Assembly: GCF_003315795.1 (NCBI RefSeq)
Contig: NZ_QMEY01000001.1
Coordinates: 1 to 64,000, forward strand
DNA length: 64,000 bases
From: Spongiactinospora rosea
GTDB lineage: Bacteria > Actinomycetota > Actinomycetes > Streptosporangiales > Streptosporangiaceae
Direction: 5' to 3'
Shown here: positions 51,974-62,124 of the stretch, one piece after another
How the letters are laid out: every line of letters starts with the position of its first letter
Position numbering within the stretch: position 1 is the stretch's first letter
Program-made: the position numbers and the translations under genes
Notes under the pieces: model-generated
What the model saw: only the letters and a program-made list of their open reading frames with translations
Told to the model about the DNA's origin: nothing
The model's database searches: none

Positions 51974-54631
51974 GTGCCAGCGAACAACGGCAACTCCGCC
52001 GGGACCCGCCTGGTGATCGTCGAGTCGCCCGCGAAGGCGAAGACCATCGCCGGGTACCTGGGGCGCGGCTACGTCGTGGAGTCGAGCATCGGACACATCC
52101 GGGACCTGCCCGAGAAGGCGGACGACATCCCGGAGAGGTACAAAGGCGAGACGTGGGCGCGGCTCGGCGTCAACGTGGAGCATGAGTTCGAGCCGCTCTA
52201 CGTCGTCAACCCCGACAAGAAGTCGCAGGTCTCGAAGCTCAAGCAACTCCTCAAGGACGCCGACGAGCTGTACCTCGCGACCGACGAGGACCGCGAGGGC
52301 GAGGCCATCGCCTGGCACCTGCGCGAGGTGCTGAAGCCCAAGGTGCCGGTGCACCGGATGGTGTTCCACGAGATCACCCCGCAGGCGATCCGCGAGGCGG
52401 TGTCCAACCCGCGCGACCTCAACCTGCGGCTGGTGGACGCCCAGGAGACCCGGCGCATCCTCGACCGCCTGTACGGCTACGAGGTCAGCCCGGTGCTGTG
52501 GCGCAAGGTCAAGCCGCGGCTGTCGGCCGGGCGGGTTCAGTCGGTCGCGACGCGGCTGGTGGTGGAGCGCGAGCGGGACCGGATGGCGTTCACCGTCGCC
52601 CACTACTGGGACCTTTCGGCGCTGTTCGACACCGGCAAGAAGGACGAGGACCCGCGTGCCTTCACCGCGGCGCTGACCTCGGTGGACGGCCGGCGGGTCG
52701 CGCAGGGCCGCGACTTCGCGCCGACCGGCAGGCTGAAGAGCACCGATGTGCTGCACCTGGACGAGCGGGCGGCGGGCGAGCTGGCGAGCCGGCTGCGCGA
52801 GTCGGCGTTCGCGGTGTCGTCGGTCGAACGCAAGCCGTACACCCGCAAGCCGTACGCGCCGTTCCGTACCACGACGCTCCAGCAGGAGGCCAGTCGCAAG
52901 TTAGGGTTCTCCGCCAAGTACACGATGCAGGTCGCGCAGCGTCTGTACGAGAACGGCTACATCACCTACATGCGTACCGACAGCATCACGCTGTCGGAGA
53001 CCGCCGTGGCCGCGGCCAGGTCGCAGGCGATCAAGCTGTACGGCAAGGCGTACGTACCGGACAAGCCCCGCTCCTACGCCAGCAAGGTGAAGAACGCCCA
53101 GGAGGCGCACGAGGCGATCCGCCCGGCCGGGGAGGAGTTCCGCACGCCCGGCGAGACCGGGCTGAACGGTGACATGTTCCGGCTGTACGAGCTGATCTGG
53201 CAGCGTACGGTCGCCTCGCAGATGAAGGACGCCACCGGCGAGTCGGTGTCGGTCAAGGTCACCGGCGAGTCCAGCACCGGGGAGCGGGTCGAGTTCAGCG
53301 CGACCGGGCGGACGATCACCTTCCACGGGTTCCTGCGGGCGTACGTCGAGGGCGCGGACGACCCGTCCACCGACCGCGACGACTCCGAGAAGCGGCTGCC
53401 CAACCTCGCCGAGGGCGACCGGCTGACGGTGAGCGAGCTGAACGTGCTGGCCCACGCGACCAAGCCGCCCGCCAGGTACACCGAGGCGTCGCTGATCAAG
53501 GAGCTGGAGGACCGGGAGATCGGCCGCCCGTCCACCTACTCCTCGATCATCGGGACGATCCTCGACCGCGGCTACGTCTTCAAGAAGGGCACCGCGCTGG
53601 TGCCGTCGTTCCTGGCGTTCGCCGTGGTCAACCTGCTGGAGCAGCACTTCGGCAACCTGGTCGACTACGACTTCACCGCCGAGATGGAAAAGGTCCTCGA
53701 CGACATCGCCAACGACCGCGCGGAGCGGGTGCCCGAGCTGCGCAGGTTCTACTTCGGCGAGAACGGCGACGAGGGCCTGAAGGAGATGGTCACCGACCTG
53801 GGCGAGATCGACGCGAAGGAGATCAGTTCGTTCCCGATCAAGGGTACGGACATCGTCATCAGGGTCGGGCGATACGGGCCGTACCTGGACAGGGAGGGCG
53901 CCCGGGTCAACGTACCGGAGGACCTCGCGCCCGACGAGCTGACCGCGGACAAGGCCGAGGAGCTGTTCGCGCAGCCGAGCGGTGACCGGGAGCTGGGCAC
54001 GGACCCGGCGACCGGGCGGATGATCGTCGCGAAGTCGGGGCGGTTCGGGCCGTACGTCACCGAGGTGATCCCCGAGCCGGAGGAGCCGGCCGAGGGGGCG
54101 AAGAGGTCCAGGAAGAAGGACGTGGTCAAGCCGCGTACCGGTTCGCTGTTCAAGTCGATGAGCCTGAACACGGTCACGCTGGACGACGCGCTCAAGCTGC
54201 TGTCGCTGCCGCGCGTGCTCGGCGAACTGGACGGCCAGGAGGTCACCGCGCAGAACGGGCGGTACGGGCCTTACGTGAAGAAGGGCACCGATTCGCGGTC
54301 GCTGTCGGCCGAGGAAGACCTGTTCACGGTGACGCTGGAGCAGGCCAAGGAGCTGTTCGCGCAGCCCAAGCAGCGGGGGAGGGGGCGGGCCGCCGCCGCG
54401 CCGCCGCTGCGCGAGCTGGGCGATGACCCCAACTCCAAGAAGCCGGTGGTGGTGAAGGAGGGGCGGTTCGGGCCGTACGTCACGGACGGCGAGACCAACG
54501 CCTCGCTGCGCAAGGGCGACGAGGTGGAGAGCATCACCATCGAGCGCGCCGCCGAACTCCTCGCCGAGCGCCGCGCCCGTGGCCCGGCCCCCAAGCGCAC
54601 CCGTGCCAAGGCGGGCGCCTCCAAGAGCTGA
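51974..54631 (+). CDS. topA: DNA topoisomerase I
   Basis: 885 residues. Type IA topoisomerase that relaxes negative supercoils. The Toprim domain begins RLVIVESPAKAKTIAGYLG with the acidic TDEDREGEAIAWHL. The catalytic tyrosine is in GYITYMRTDSITLS (Tyr332). The C-terminal part consists of Topo_C repeats with GRFGPYV/GRYGPYV cores (four or five copies), as in actinobacteria, and a basic tail instead of zinc ribbons. I use the GTG at 51974 (GAGGTAGGA upstream). A longer frame from 51866 would precede the normal start. Confidence 0.96.
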   Translation: MPANNGNSAGTRLVIVESPAKAKTIAGYLGRGYVVESSIGHIRDLPEKADDIPERYKGETWARLGVNVEHEFEPLYVVNPDKKSQVSKLKQLLKDADELYLATDEDREGEAIAWHLREVLKPKVPVHRMVFHEITPQAIREAVSNPRDLNLRLVDAQETRRILDRLYGYEVSPVLWRKVKPRLSAGRVQSVATRLVVERERDRMAFTVAHYWDLSALFDTGKKDEDPRAFTAALTSVDGRRVAQGRDFAPTGRLKSTDVLHLDERAAGELASRLRESAFAVSSVERKPYTRKPYAPFRTTTLQQEASRKLGFSAKYTMQVAQRLYENGYITYMRTDSITLSETAVAAARSQAIKLYGKAYVPDKPRSYASKVKNAQEAHEAIRPAGEEFRTPGETGLNGDMFRLYELIWQRTVASQMKDATGESVSVKVTGESSTGERVEFSATGRTITFHGFLRAYVEGADDPSTDRDDSEKRLPNLAEGDRLTVSELNVLAHATKPPARYTEASLIKELEDREIGRPSTYSSIIGTILDRGYVFKKGTALVPSFLAFAVVNLLEQHFGNLVDYDFTAEMEKVLDDIANDRAERVPELRRFYFGENGDEGLKEMVTDLGEIDAKEISSFPIKGTDIVIRVGRYGPYLDREGARVNVPEDLAPDELTADKAEELFAQPSGDRELGTDPATGRMIVAKSGRFGPYVTEVIPEPEEPAEGAKRSRKKDVVKPRTGSLFKSMSLNTVTLDDALKLLSLPRVLGELDGQEVTAQNGRYGPYVKKGTDSRSLSAEEDLFTVTLEQAKELFAQPKQRGRGRAAAAPPLRELGDDPNSKKPVVVKEGRFGPYVTDGETNASLRKGDEVESITIERAAELLAERRARGPAPKRTRAKAGASKS

Positions 54632-54745
54632 GGCCCTGGGGAGCGTTCGCCGTACGGCCGGTGGGTTGTCGCCTGGTGTACGGCGGGCGCTCCGCCGCGC
54701 GTAAACGACGCCGCCGATCCTTGGGCTACCTGCGAATGAGCACCG

Positions 54746-54781
54746 GCGGGTCCGTCTGAGAAATCTCTCAGGCGGACCCGC
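54746..54781. terminator. Strong hairpin downstream of topA
   Basis: GCGGGTCCGTCTGAGA (54746-54761) pairs with TCTCAGGCGGACCCGC (54766-54781) with one G-T pair and a 4-base loop. It separates topA from the phosphoesterase gene. The rest of 54632-54867 holds nothing obvious. Confidence 0.85.
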
Positions 54782-54867
54782 GCGCATGATCGATCGTGCT
54801 CATAGCATGCAGGGCAGTTCACCTACCGGCATCACAGATCCCCCCGCCGGCCCGCCGGTGCCGGTCG

Positions 54868-56124
54868 ATGACAGATGTGGGAGTGGCCGTGGGGTTCGTC
54901 GTGACGGGCACGGTCGTGGCGGCCGTGGTCCACTCCTATCTGTGGTGGCGGCTGGTTCGCGGGACCACCCGCCCGGGCGGGCGCGCGCGCCGGGTGCTGA
55001 CGTGGTGCCTGATCGTGCTGGGCGTGCTCATCCCGCTCTCGATGGGCCTCCAGCGCCTGATCGCCGGATCGTGGCTGGCCTGGCCCGGTTACATGTGGAT
55101 CGCGATCATGTTCTATCTGGCCGTGTACCTGGTGCTGCTGGAGATCCCGCGGGCCGTGGCGGGGCTGCTCCTGCGCCGCGGTACCAAGGCCGTGGCCGCC
55201 GCGCCTGCGCCCGCCGTGCCCGCGACCGTGGGCGCGCCCGCCGCGCCGGTGGCACCGCCTGAGCCCCCTGCCAGGACGGACGGCATGGACCGGCGGCTCT
55301 TCCTGGGCCGTACGGCGGCGGCGGTGGCCGGTGTCGGGGCGCTGGCGACGGTCGGCTACGGGGTGCGTTCGGCGCTGGGCGACCCGGTGATCGAGCGGGT
55401 CGCGGCGACCCTGCCCAAGCTCGACTCCCGGATGGACGGCCTGCGCTTCGCTGTGGTGAGCGACATCCACATCGGCCCGCTGACCGGCCGCGCGCACACC
55501 GAACGCATCGTCCGCATGATCAACGAGGTGGAGGCCGACGTCGTCGCGATCGTCGGCGACATGGTGGACGGCACGGTCGCCGAACTCGGTTCGCAGGCCC
55601 GCCCGCTCCGCTCCCTCGAATCCCGCTATGGGGCATATTTCGTGACCGGCAATCACGAGTACTACACGCCGAACGGCGCCGCCGAGTGGGTCGAAGAGCT
55701 GCGCGGTCTCGGCGTACGCCCGCTGCAGAACGAGCGCGTGGAGATCGCGCACGGCGGCGCCGTACTCGACCTGGCCGGGGTCAACGACCTCGGCGGCGCG
55801 GCGCAGGGCCAGGGCCCCGACTTCGCCGCCGCGCTCGGCGGCCGGGACACCACGCGCCCCGCCGTACTGCTCGCGCACCAGCCGCGCCAGCTCGCCGAGG
55901 CCACCAGGCACGGCATCGACCTGCAACTGTCCGGGCACACCCACGGCGGCCAGATGGTGCCGTTCAACCTGGTCGTGCCGCTGCAACAGCCGGTGGTCAG
56001 GGGGCTGGCCACGGTGGACGGCACGCCGATCTACGTCACGCGCGGCGCCGGGTTCTGGGGGCCGCCGGTACGCGTGGGCGCACCGCCGGAGATCACCGTC
56101 CTGAGCGTCCACACACCCCGATAA
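54868..56124 (+). CDS. Membrane-anchored metallophosphoesterase
   Basis: 418 residues. Four membrane helices occupy the first 110 residues, then a linker rich in Ala and Pro, a twin-arginine-like DRRLFLGRTAAAVAG segment and a calcineurin-like domain with all motifs: VVSDIHIGPLTGR, IVGDMVDG, TGNHEYYTP, LAHQPRQLAE and QLSGHTHGGQMVP. Family members hydrolyse phosphodiesters or lipid-linked phosphates outside the membrane. The ATG at 54868 gives a sensible first helix; the longer frame from 54796 does not. Confidence 0.9.
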   Translation: MTDVGVAVGFVVTGTVVAAVVHSYLWWRLVRGTTRPGGRARRVLTWCLIVLGVLIPLSMGLQRLIAGSWLAWPGYMWIAIMFYLAVYLVLLEIPRAVAGLLLRRGTKAVAAAPAPAVPATVGAPAAPVAPPEPPARTDGMDRRLFLGRTAAAVAGVGALATVGYGVRSALGDPVIERVAATLPKLDSRMDGLRFAVVSDIHIGPLTGRAHTERIVRMINEVEADVVAIVGDMVDGTVAELGSQARPLRSLESRYGAYFVTGNHEYYTPNGAAEWVEELRGLGVRPLQNERVEIAHGGAVLDLAGVNDLGGAAQGQGPDFAAALGGRDTTRPAVLLAHQPRQLAEATRHGIDLQLSGHTHGGQMVPFNLVVPLQQPVVRGLATVDGTPIYVTRGAGFWGPPVRVGAPPEITVLSVHTPR

Positions 56125-56275
56125 GTCCTGATATTTCAGCAGGGGGACCTAATCACCGACTGACGCCTGCGCCGGACACCCCCCGGGTACTACCCTCAGG
56201 CGTCGAGCGGACGGGTCATTCCGGGCGGCTCAACTGCATCCCCTGACGAGCGAGCACCTGGATACGCTGAACACT

Positions 56276-58372
56276 ATGACCACCCCTGGCCCTGGCCCCG
56301 CCCGCGCAGTGTCGCGACGCAAGCCCCCGCACGTGCTGGCCAATGCCCGGTTCCGCCGTCTTTGGATGGCCATGTCGGTGTGCAGCCTGGGCGACTGGCT
56401 GAACATCATCGCGCTGACCGCGCTGGCCGGTGATCTCACCCAGGGTTCGGGCTACCAGACGCAGAGCCTGGCCATCGGCGGCGTGTTCGTCGCCAAGATG
56501 CTGCCCGCGATCCTGCTCGGCCCGCTGGCCGGGGCGGTGGCCGACCGGTTCGACCGGCGGCTCGCCATGGTGGTGGCCGACCTGCTGCGGTTCGCGCTGG
56601 TGGTGTCCATCCCGGTGGTCATGCTGGCGTCCACGCCCTCGCCGGGCACCTACCAGTGGGTGATCATCGTCACGCTGCTGGTCGAGTGCGTGAACCTGTT
56701 CTGGGTCCCGGCCAAGGACGCCACCGTGCCCAACCTTGTGCCCAAGGACCGGCTGGAGGAGGCCAACCAGCTCAACCTGCTGGTCACGTACGGCACGGCC
56801 CCGGTGGCCGCCGCGCTCTTCGCGCTGCTGGCGCTGCCCGCCGATCTGCTGCGCGGCGTCGTGCCGATCCTCGCCGACGACCCGGCCCGGCTGGCGCTGT
56901 TCATCAACGCCGCGGTCTACCTGGTCTCGGCGTTCCTGGTCTTCACGCTCCGCGACTTCCCGAAGAACCACACCGGCATCTCCGCGCCGTCCGTGCTCCG
57001 CCAGATCGGCGAGGGCTGGCGCTTCGTCGGGGCCAACCCGATCGTGCGCGGGCTGGTCATCGGCATGGCGGGCGCGTTCGCGGCGGGCGGCGCGGTGATC
57101 GGCGTGGCCAGGGTCTACGTCGTGGTGGGCCTCGGCGGCGGCGACGCGGCGTACGGCACCGTGTTCGGCGCGGTGTTCGTCGGCATGGCCTGTGGCATGT
57201 TCTTCGGGCTCCGGCTGATGCGCGAGCTGTCCAGGCGGCGGCTGTTCGGGCTGGCCATCGTGGCGGCGGGGGCGGTGCTCGCGGCCACCGCGCTGATCCA
57301 CAACCTGGTGATCGTGGTGCTGCTGACCGTGCTGCTCGGCGCGTGCGCGGGCATCGCGTGGATCATCGGTTACACGCTCATCGGCCTTGAGGTGGAAGAC
57401 CAGCTGCGCGGACGCACGTTCGCGTTCCTGCAGTCGCTGGCCCGCGTCGTGCTGCTGCTCGTGGTGGCCGTCGCGCCCACCCTGGCCGGACTGTTCGGCG
57501 AGCGCGACATCAAGCTCGGCCCCAACGTCGACTACTCCTTCGACGGCTCCAACCTGGTGCTGCTGATCGGCGCGGTGCTCGCCGGGGTCGTCGGCGCCGT
57601 GGCGCTGCGTCAGATGGACGACCGCAAGGGCGTCTCCATCGCGAGCGACCTGCTGGCCGCGCTGCGCGGGCACCGGTACGCGCCGGAGGAGCCCGAACGC
57701 CCGCGCGGCATCTTCATCGCGTTCGAGGGCGGCGAGGGCTCCGGCAAGACCACCCAGTCCAGGCTGCTCGCGATCTGGCTGCGCGACCAGGGGTTCGACG
57801 TGGTGCAGACCCGCGAGCCGGGGTCCACCAAGGTCGGCATGCGGCTGCGCGCGATCCTGCTGGACGCCGCCCACCAGGGCCTTTCCGCGCGTTCCGAGGC
57901 GCTGCTGTACGCCGCGGACCGCGCCGAGCACGTCGAGAAGGTGATCATGCCCGCGCTGACCCGCGGCGCGGTGGTGGTGACCGACCGGTACGTCGACTCC
58001 TCGCTGGCGTACCAGGGCGCGGGCCGCGCGCTCGACCGGGACGAGGTGGTCAGGCTGAACGGCTGGGCCACCGGCAGTCTGGTCCCCGACCTGACCGTGC
58101 TGATCGACGTGCCGCCGTCGATCGGGCTGACCAGGTTCGCCTCGCCGGCCGACCGGATCGAGTCCGAGCCGCTGGAGTTCCATGAGCGGGTGCGGCGGGA
58201 GTTCCGGGCGCTGGCGGCGGCCGAGCCCGACCGGTACGTCGTGATCGACGGCACGCTGACGCAGGGGGAGGTCAGCCGGTTGATCCAGGACCGGGTACGC
58301 GAGATCCTGCCCGACCCCGTTCCCCACGACTCGGAAGACTCCACCGGCACGATGCCCGCCATCCGCGACTAA
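56276..58372 (+). CDS. tmk: MFS transporter fused to dTMP kinase
   Basis: 698 residues. The first 450 form a twelve-helix major-facilitator fold (FRRLWMAMSVCSLGDWLNII at the start). From residue about 475 a complete thymidylate kinase follows: P-loop IAFEGGEGSGKTTQSRLLA near 485, LYAADRAEHVEKVIMPAL, the DR(Y/H) motif VVVTDRYVDSSLAYQGAGR and the lid. The kinase makes dTDP for DNA synthesis. This fusion is known from other actinomycetes. Encoded directly before holB, as usual for tmk. The link of transporter and kinase activities is unexplained. Confidence 0.95.
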   Translation: MTTPGPGPARAVSRRKPPHVLANARFRRLWMAMSVCSLGDWLNIIALTALAGDLTQGSGYQTQSLAIGGVFVAKMLPAILLGPLAGAVADRFDRRLAMVVADLLRFALVVSIPVVMLASTPSPGTYQWVIIVTLLVECVNLFWVPAKDATVPNLVPKDRLEEANQLNLLVTYGTAPVAAALFALLALPADLLRGVVPILADDPARLALFINAAVYLVSAFLVFTLRDFPKNHTGISAPSVLRQIGEGWRFVGANPIVRGLVIGMAGAFAAGGAVIGVARVYVVVGLGGGDAAYGTVFGAVFVGMACGMFFGLRLMRELSRRRLFGLAIVAAGAVLAATALIHNLVIVVLLTVLLGACAGIAWIIGYTLIGLEVEDQLRGRTFAFLQSLARVVLLLVVAVAPTLAGLFGERDIKLGPNVDYSFDGSNLVLLIGAVLAGVVGAVALRQMDDRKGVSIASDLLAALRGHRYAPEEPERPRGIFIAFEGGEGSGKTTQSRLLAIWLRDQGFDVVQTREPGSTKVGMRLRAILLDAAHQGLSARSEALLYAADRAEHVEKVIMPALTRGAVVVTDRYVDSSLAYQGAGRALDRDEVVRLNGWATGSLVPDLTVLIDVPPSIGLTRFASPADRIESEPLEFHERVRREFRALAAAEPDRYVVIDGTLTQGEVSRLIQDRVREILPDPVPHDSEDSTGTMPAIRD

Positions 58373-58383
58373 CCTTTGTTGTC

Positions 58384-59556
58384 GTGAGCGTCTTCGACGA
58401 TCTGGTGGGCCAGGAGCGGGCCGCCGCCGTGCTGGCGCGGGCCGCGTCCGCCGCCGCCGAGGCCGTCGCGGGCGGGCGCGGCGCGGGGATGACGCACGCC
58501 TGGCTGTTCACCGGCCCGCCCGGCTCGGGCAGGTCCACCGCGGCCAGGGCGTTCGCCGCCGCGCTGATGTGCCCCGACCGCGGCTGCGGCCACTGCGACC
58601 TGTGCCACCAGGTGGCCATCGGCTCGCATCCCGACCTGGAGTCCGTCCGCCCGCAGGGCCTGTCCTACAGCGTCAAGCAGACCCGCGAGCTGATCCTGCG
58701 CGCCGCCGGGGCCCCGACGCTCGGCCGGTGGCGGGTCGTGCTGTTCGAGGACGCCGACCGCACCACGGAGGCGGCGGCCAACGCGCTGCTCAAGGCCATC
58801 GAGGAGCCGCCGCCGCGTACGGTGTGGCTGCTCTGCTCGCCCGCGCCCGACGACATGGTCACCACCATCCGCTCCCGGTGCCGGCTGGTCACGCTGGTCA
58901 CGCCGTCGGCCGCGGCCGTGGCCAACGTGCTCGCCACCCGCGACTCGGTGCCGCCCGCGCTGGCCGACTTCGCCGCGCGGGCCGCCCAGGGCGACATCGA
59001 GCGGGCCCGCAGGCTGGCGCTGGACGAGGAGGCCAGGCGGCGGCGCGAGGCGGTGCTGTCGATCCCGGTGTCGCTGTCGGGCGTGGGGGAGTGCATCTCG
59101 GCGGCCGAGCGGCTGGTCAAGACCGCCGAGGAGGAGGCCGCGGCGGCGACGGCCGAGCTGAACGAGTCGGAGACCGCGGAGCTGCGCAAGGCGTACGGCG
59201 AGGGTTCGTCCGGCAAGGGGCTCAACAAGGGGCTGGTACGCGGCGGCGCGGGGGCGCTGAAGGAGCTGGAAGATCGGCAGAAGTCCCGCGCGACCCGGAT
59301 CAAGCGCGACACTCTGGACGTCGCGCTGCTGGAGCTGGTGGCGTTCTACCGCGACGTGCTGGCCGTGCAGTTCGGGGCCGGGGTGGTGCTCGCGAACGAA
59401 GACCGCCGCGCCGACATCGACGACCTGGCCCGTACCACGACGGCGGAGCGCTCCCTGCGCCGGATCGACGCGATCATGCAGTGCCGCGAACGGCTGGCCG
59501 CCAACGTCAACCCGCAGATCGCGGTCGAGGCCATGACGCTCGACCTGCGCCCGTAG
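58384..59556 (+). CDS. holB: DNA polymerase III delta prime subunit
   Basis: 390 residues. Clamp-loader AAA+ fold: FDDLVGQERAAAVLARA, P-loop HAWLFTGPPGSGRSTAARAF (lysine replaced by arginine, as in non-hydrolysing delta' subunits), zinc ribbon CPDRGCGHCDLCHQV, Walker B/SRC region VVLFEDADRTTEAAANALLK and TTIRSRCRLV. It starts at GTG 11 bases behind tmk and is probably in its operon. Confidence 0.93.
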   Translation: MSVFDDLVGQERAAAVLARAASAAAEAVAGGRGAGMTHAWLFTGPPGSGRSTAARAFAAALMCPDRGCGHCDLCHQVAIGSHPDLESVRPQGLSYSVKQTRELILRAAGAPTLGRWRVVLFEDADRTTEAAANALLKAIEEPPPRTVWLLCSPAPDDMVTTIRSRCRLVTLVTPSAAAVANVLATRDSVPPALADFAARAAQGDIERARRLALDEEARRRREAVLSIPVSLSGVGECISAAERLVKTAEEEAAAATAELNESETAELRKAYGEGSSGKGLNKGLVRGGAGALKELEDRQKSRATRIKRDTLDVALLELVAFYRDVLAVQFGAGVVLANEDRRADIDDLARTTTAERSLRRIDAIMQCRERLAANVNPQIAVEAMTLDLRP

Positions 59557-59675
59557 GAGGGGCCCACAGAGGCCCATAGCGGCGCCCATAGGCTCGTGAA
59601 GGGCGTGCGCGTAGGGTGGGCCGCATAGGCTGGCATGGCGGCAAGCTGTACGCATGAGGAGGCGAGCACGACTCC

Positions 59676-60515
59676 ATGGGCATGATCATGGCGGTCAGCT
59701 TCACCCGTTACGGGCGGCTCTACTACCTTGATCCCGGCGGGCACACGCCCAAGGTCGGCGACAAGGTGCTGGTTCCGACCGACGCCGGGCCGGAGGTCGC
59801 CGAGTGCGTCTGGGCCCCGCAGTGGGTGAGCGAGGAGATCGACGGCCTGCCGGTGTGCGCCGGGCTCGCGCAGGAGGAGCACCTGGGCCGCGACGAGGCC
59901 AACCGCAAGCGCCGCGCCGAGGGGCGCAGCGTCGCCAAGCGGCTGATCAGACGCCACGACCTGCCCATGAAGGTGGTCGGCATCGACTATCTCGACGGTG
60001 ACAATGTGTTCACCGTCTACTTCTCGGCCCCGCACCGGGTCGACTTCCGCGCGCTGGTCCGCGACCTGGCCCGCAACCTGCGCGCCCGCGTCGAACTCCG
60101 GCAGATCGGCCCGCGCGACGAGGCCCGTCTGCAGGGCGGCATCGGGCCGTGCGGGCGTGATCTGTGCTGCGCGACCTTCCTGAAGGACTTCGAGCCCGTC
60201 TCGGTGCGGATGGCGAAGGACCAGGACCTTCCGGTCAATCCCCTGCGGATCGCGGGGGCGTGCGGGCGGCTGATGTGCTGCCTGAAGTACGAGCACCCGC
60301 TGTACGTCAAGGCCCACGAGAAGATGCCGCGGCTCGGGCTGAAAGTGGACACACCGGAGGGGTCGGGCACGGTGGTCGGGCGCAACGTGCCGTCCGACTC
60401 GGTCGTGGTCCGTCTCGACGACGGCGGGCGGCGCTGCGCGTGCCCGTCCGCGTCGGTCTGCTCGCCGCGCAGGCAGCACGACGCCATGTACACCGGCGGC
60501 GGTGGCGATGCCTGA
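59676..60515 (+). CDS. PSP1-domain protein (RicT/YaaT-like)
   Basis: 279 residues. The PSP1 domain contains two CG-x3-CC clusters, GIGPCGRDLCCATFLKDF and AGACGRLMCCLKYEHP, known in the Bacillus homologue RicT (YaaT) to take part in Fe-S cluster binding and in a complex that affects RNA decay and sporulation. The N-terminus VSFTRYGRLYYLDPGG is typical. It is found after holB in many Gram-positive genomes. The end overlaps the next gene by 8 bases. Confidence 0.93.
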   Translation: MGMIMAVSFTRYGRLYYLDPGGHTPKVGDKVLVPTDAGPEVAECVWAPQWVSEEIDGLPVCAGLAQEEHLGRDEANRKRRAEGRSVAKRLIRRHDLPMKVVGIDYLDGDNVFTVYFSAPHRVDFRALVRDLARNLRARVELRQIGPRDEARLQGGIGPCGRDLCCATFLKDFEPVSVRMAKDQDLPVNPLRIAGACGRLMCCLKYEHPLYVKAHEKMPRLGLKVDTPEGSGTVVGRNVPSDSVVVRLDDGGRRCACPSASVCSPRRQHDAMYTGGGGDA

Positions 60516-62061
60516 GGCACGCCGGTGGCGTGTACTGGCGCTGGCCGTACTCCTTCTGGGCACGGTCACCGCCTGCTCCGGCCAGAAGGGCGCTGAGCCC
60601 TCGCCGGGCGCCTCTGACAGGCGGGCCGCGGCCCCCACCGAGCAGGCGCCCACTCCCGCCCTCCAGCCCTACTACGGCCAGCGGCCGGCCTGGTCGGAGT
60701 GCGGCGACGGATTCGAGTGCGCCAAGGTGCAGGTACCGCTCGACTACGGCAAACCGGACGGCGAGCGCATCCAGATCAGCGTGAACCGCCTGCGCACCGA
60801 GGACCAACGGCAGCGCATCGGTGCGATCCTCCTCAACCCCGGCGGACCCGGAGCATCCGGGCTCAACTACGCACGAGCCGCCACCTCGGTGCTGACCCCG
60901 CAGATCCGCGACCGGTTCGACGTGATCGGCTTCGACCCGCGCGGCGTCGGCGAATCCACCCCGATCCGGTGCCTTTCCACCGAACGCCTCGACGACTACC
61001 TATCCCTGGACAACACCCCCGATTCAGACGCCGAGACCGGCGCGCTGGAGGAAGGCGCCCGGCGGTTCGGCGCGGGCTGCCAGGCCACCTCCGGCAAGCT
61101 CCTGCCGCACGTCGGCACGGTCAACGCCGCCCGCGACATCGACGTCCTGCGCGCCGCCCTCGGCGAGCCGGGGCTGACCTACCTGGGCAAGTCCTACGGC
61201 ACGTACCTCGGCGCGGTGTACGCCGACCTGTTCCCCAACCGGGTCCGCGCCCTGGTCCTGGACGGCGCGGTCGATCCCGCGCTCACCCCGATCGAGACGA
61301 ACCTCACCCAGGCGGCCGGCTTCGAGGTCGCGATGCGGGCGTTCGTCGAGGACTGCTTCAAGCGGGCGAGCTGCCCGTTCCAGGAGCATCGGGTCGAGTC
61401 GGCGCTCACCCAGGTGGAAGACCTGCTCCGCCGTACCGACCGCACCCCGCTGACCAACGCCACCAGCGACGGCCGTCAGGTCACCGAGGCGTGGGCCGCC
61501 CTGGGCGTGATCACCCCGCTGTACGACAAGCGCTCCTGGGCCACCCTCAGGCAGGCGCTGACGTCGGCCTTCAAGGGCGACGGCACGGAGCTGCTGCAAC
61601 TGGCCGACATCCTGATCGACCGCCGCCAGGACGGCACGTACTCCAACCAGACCGAGGCCAACATGGCGATCAACTGCGTGGACGGCGAGTTCCCCGCCAC
61701 CGTCGCCGCCTACCGCAAGGCCGCCGACCAGGCCGCCGACCGCTCCCCCCGCTTCGGCGAGCCGGTCATGTGGAGCTCGTTGCCCTGCGCCTTCTGGCCC
61801 GCTTCGCCCACCCCGATCCCGGCCCCCCTCGACGCCAAGGGCGCCCCGCCCATCCTCGTCGTCGGCACCGAACGCGACCCGGCCACCCCCTTCCGCTGGT
61901 CCAAGTCCCTGGCCGCCCAACTCTCCTCGGGCGTCCTGCTCGGCTACGACGGCGACGGCCACACCGCCTACCTCACCGGCTCCAACTGCGTCAACAACGC
62001 CGTCGACGCCTACCTCCTCACCACCCGGCCTCCCGCCAAGGGCACCCACTGCCGCTCCTGA
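60508..62061 (+). CDS. Secreted alpha/beta hydrolase, tripeptidyl aminopeptidase family
   Basis: 517 residues. Lipobox-containing signal VLALAVLLLGTVTAC. The hydrolase fold has the oxyanion loop LLNPGGPGASG, FDPRGVGEST, nucleophile elbow LGKSYGTYLG (Ser near residue 230), acid in VVGTERDPATPF and histidine in YDGDGHTAYL. The C-terminal TAP-like region is present. Such enzymes are exported and remove short peptides from N-termini, or act as esterases. The ATG at 60508 lies inside the PSP1 gene's last codons; GTG at 60502 is an alternative. Confidence 0.9.
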   Translation: MPEARRWRVLALAVLLLGTVTACSGQKGAEPSPGASDRRAAAPTEQAPTPALQPYYGQRPAWSECGDGFECAKVQVPLDYGKPDGERIQISVNRLRTEDQRQRIGAILLNPGGPGASGLNYARAATSVLTPQIRDRFDVIGFDPRGVGESTPIRCLSTERLDDYLSLDNTPDSDAETGALEEGARRFGAGCQATSGKLLPHVGTVNAARDIDVLRAALGEPGLTYLGKSYGTYLGAVYADLFPNRVRALVLDGAVDPALTPIETNLTQAAGFEVAMRAFVEDCFKRASCPFQEHRVESALTQVEDLLRRTDRTPLTNATSDGRQVTEAWAALGVITPLYDKRSWATLRQALTSAFKGDGTELLQLADILIDRRQDGTYSNQTEANMAINCVDGEFPATVAAYRKAADQAADRSPRFGEPVMWSSLPCAFWPASPTPIPAPLDAKGAPPILVVGTERDPATPFRWSKSLAAQLSSGVLLGYDGDGHTAYLTGSNCVNNAVDAYLLTTRPPAKGTHCRS

Positions 62062-62124
62062 AGGCACACGAACCGCCCCGATGCCTGTAGACTCTTCCCT
62101 GCCACACGCTCGCGCATGTGGCGT

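Noticed and set aside
56216..58327. 703-residue minus-strand frame opposite MFS-dTMP kinase
   Set aside because: Low-complexity His/Arg/Gln-rich translation; the other strand has complete, conserved domains.
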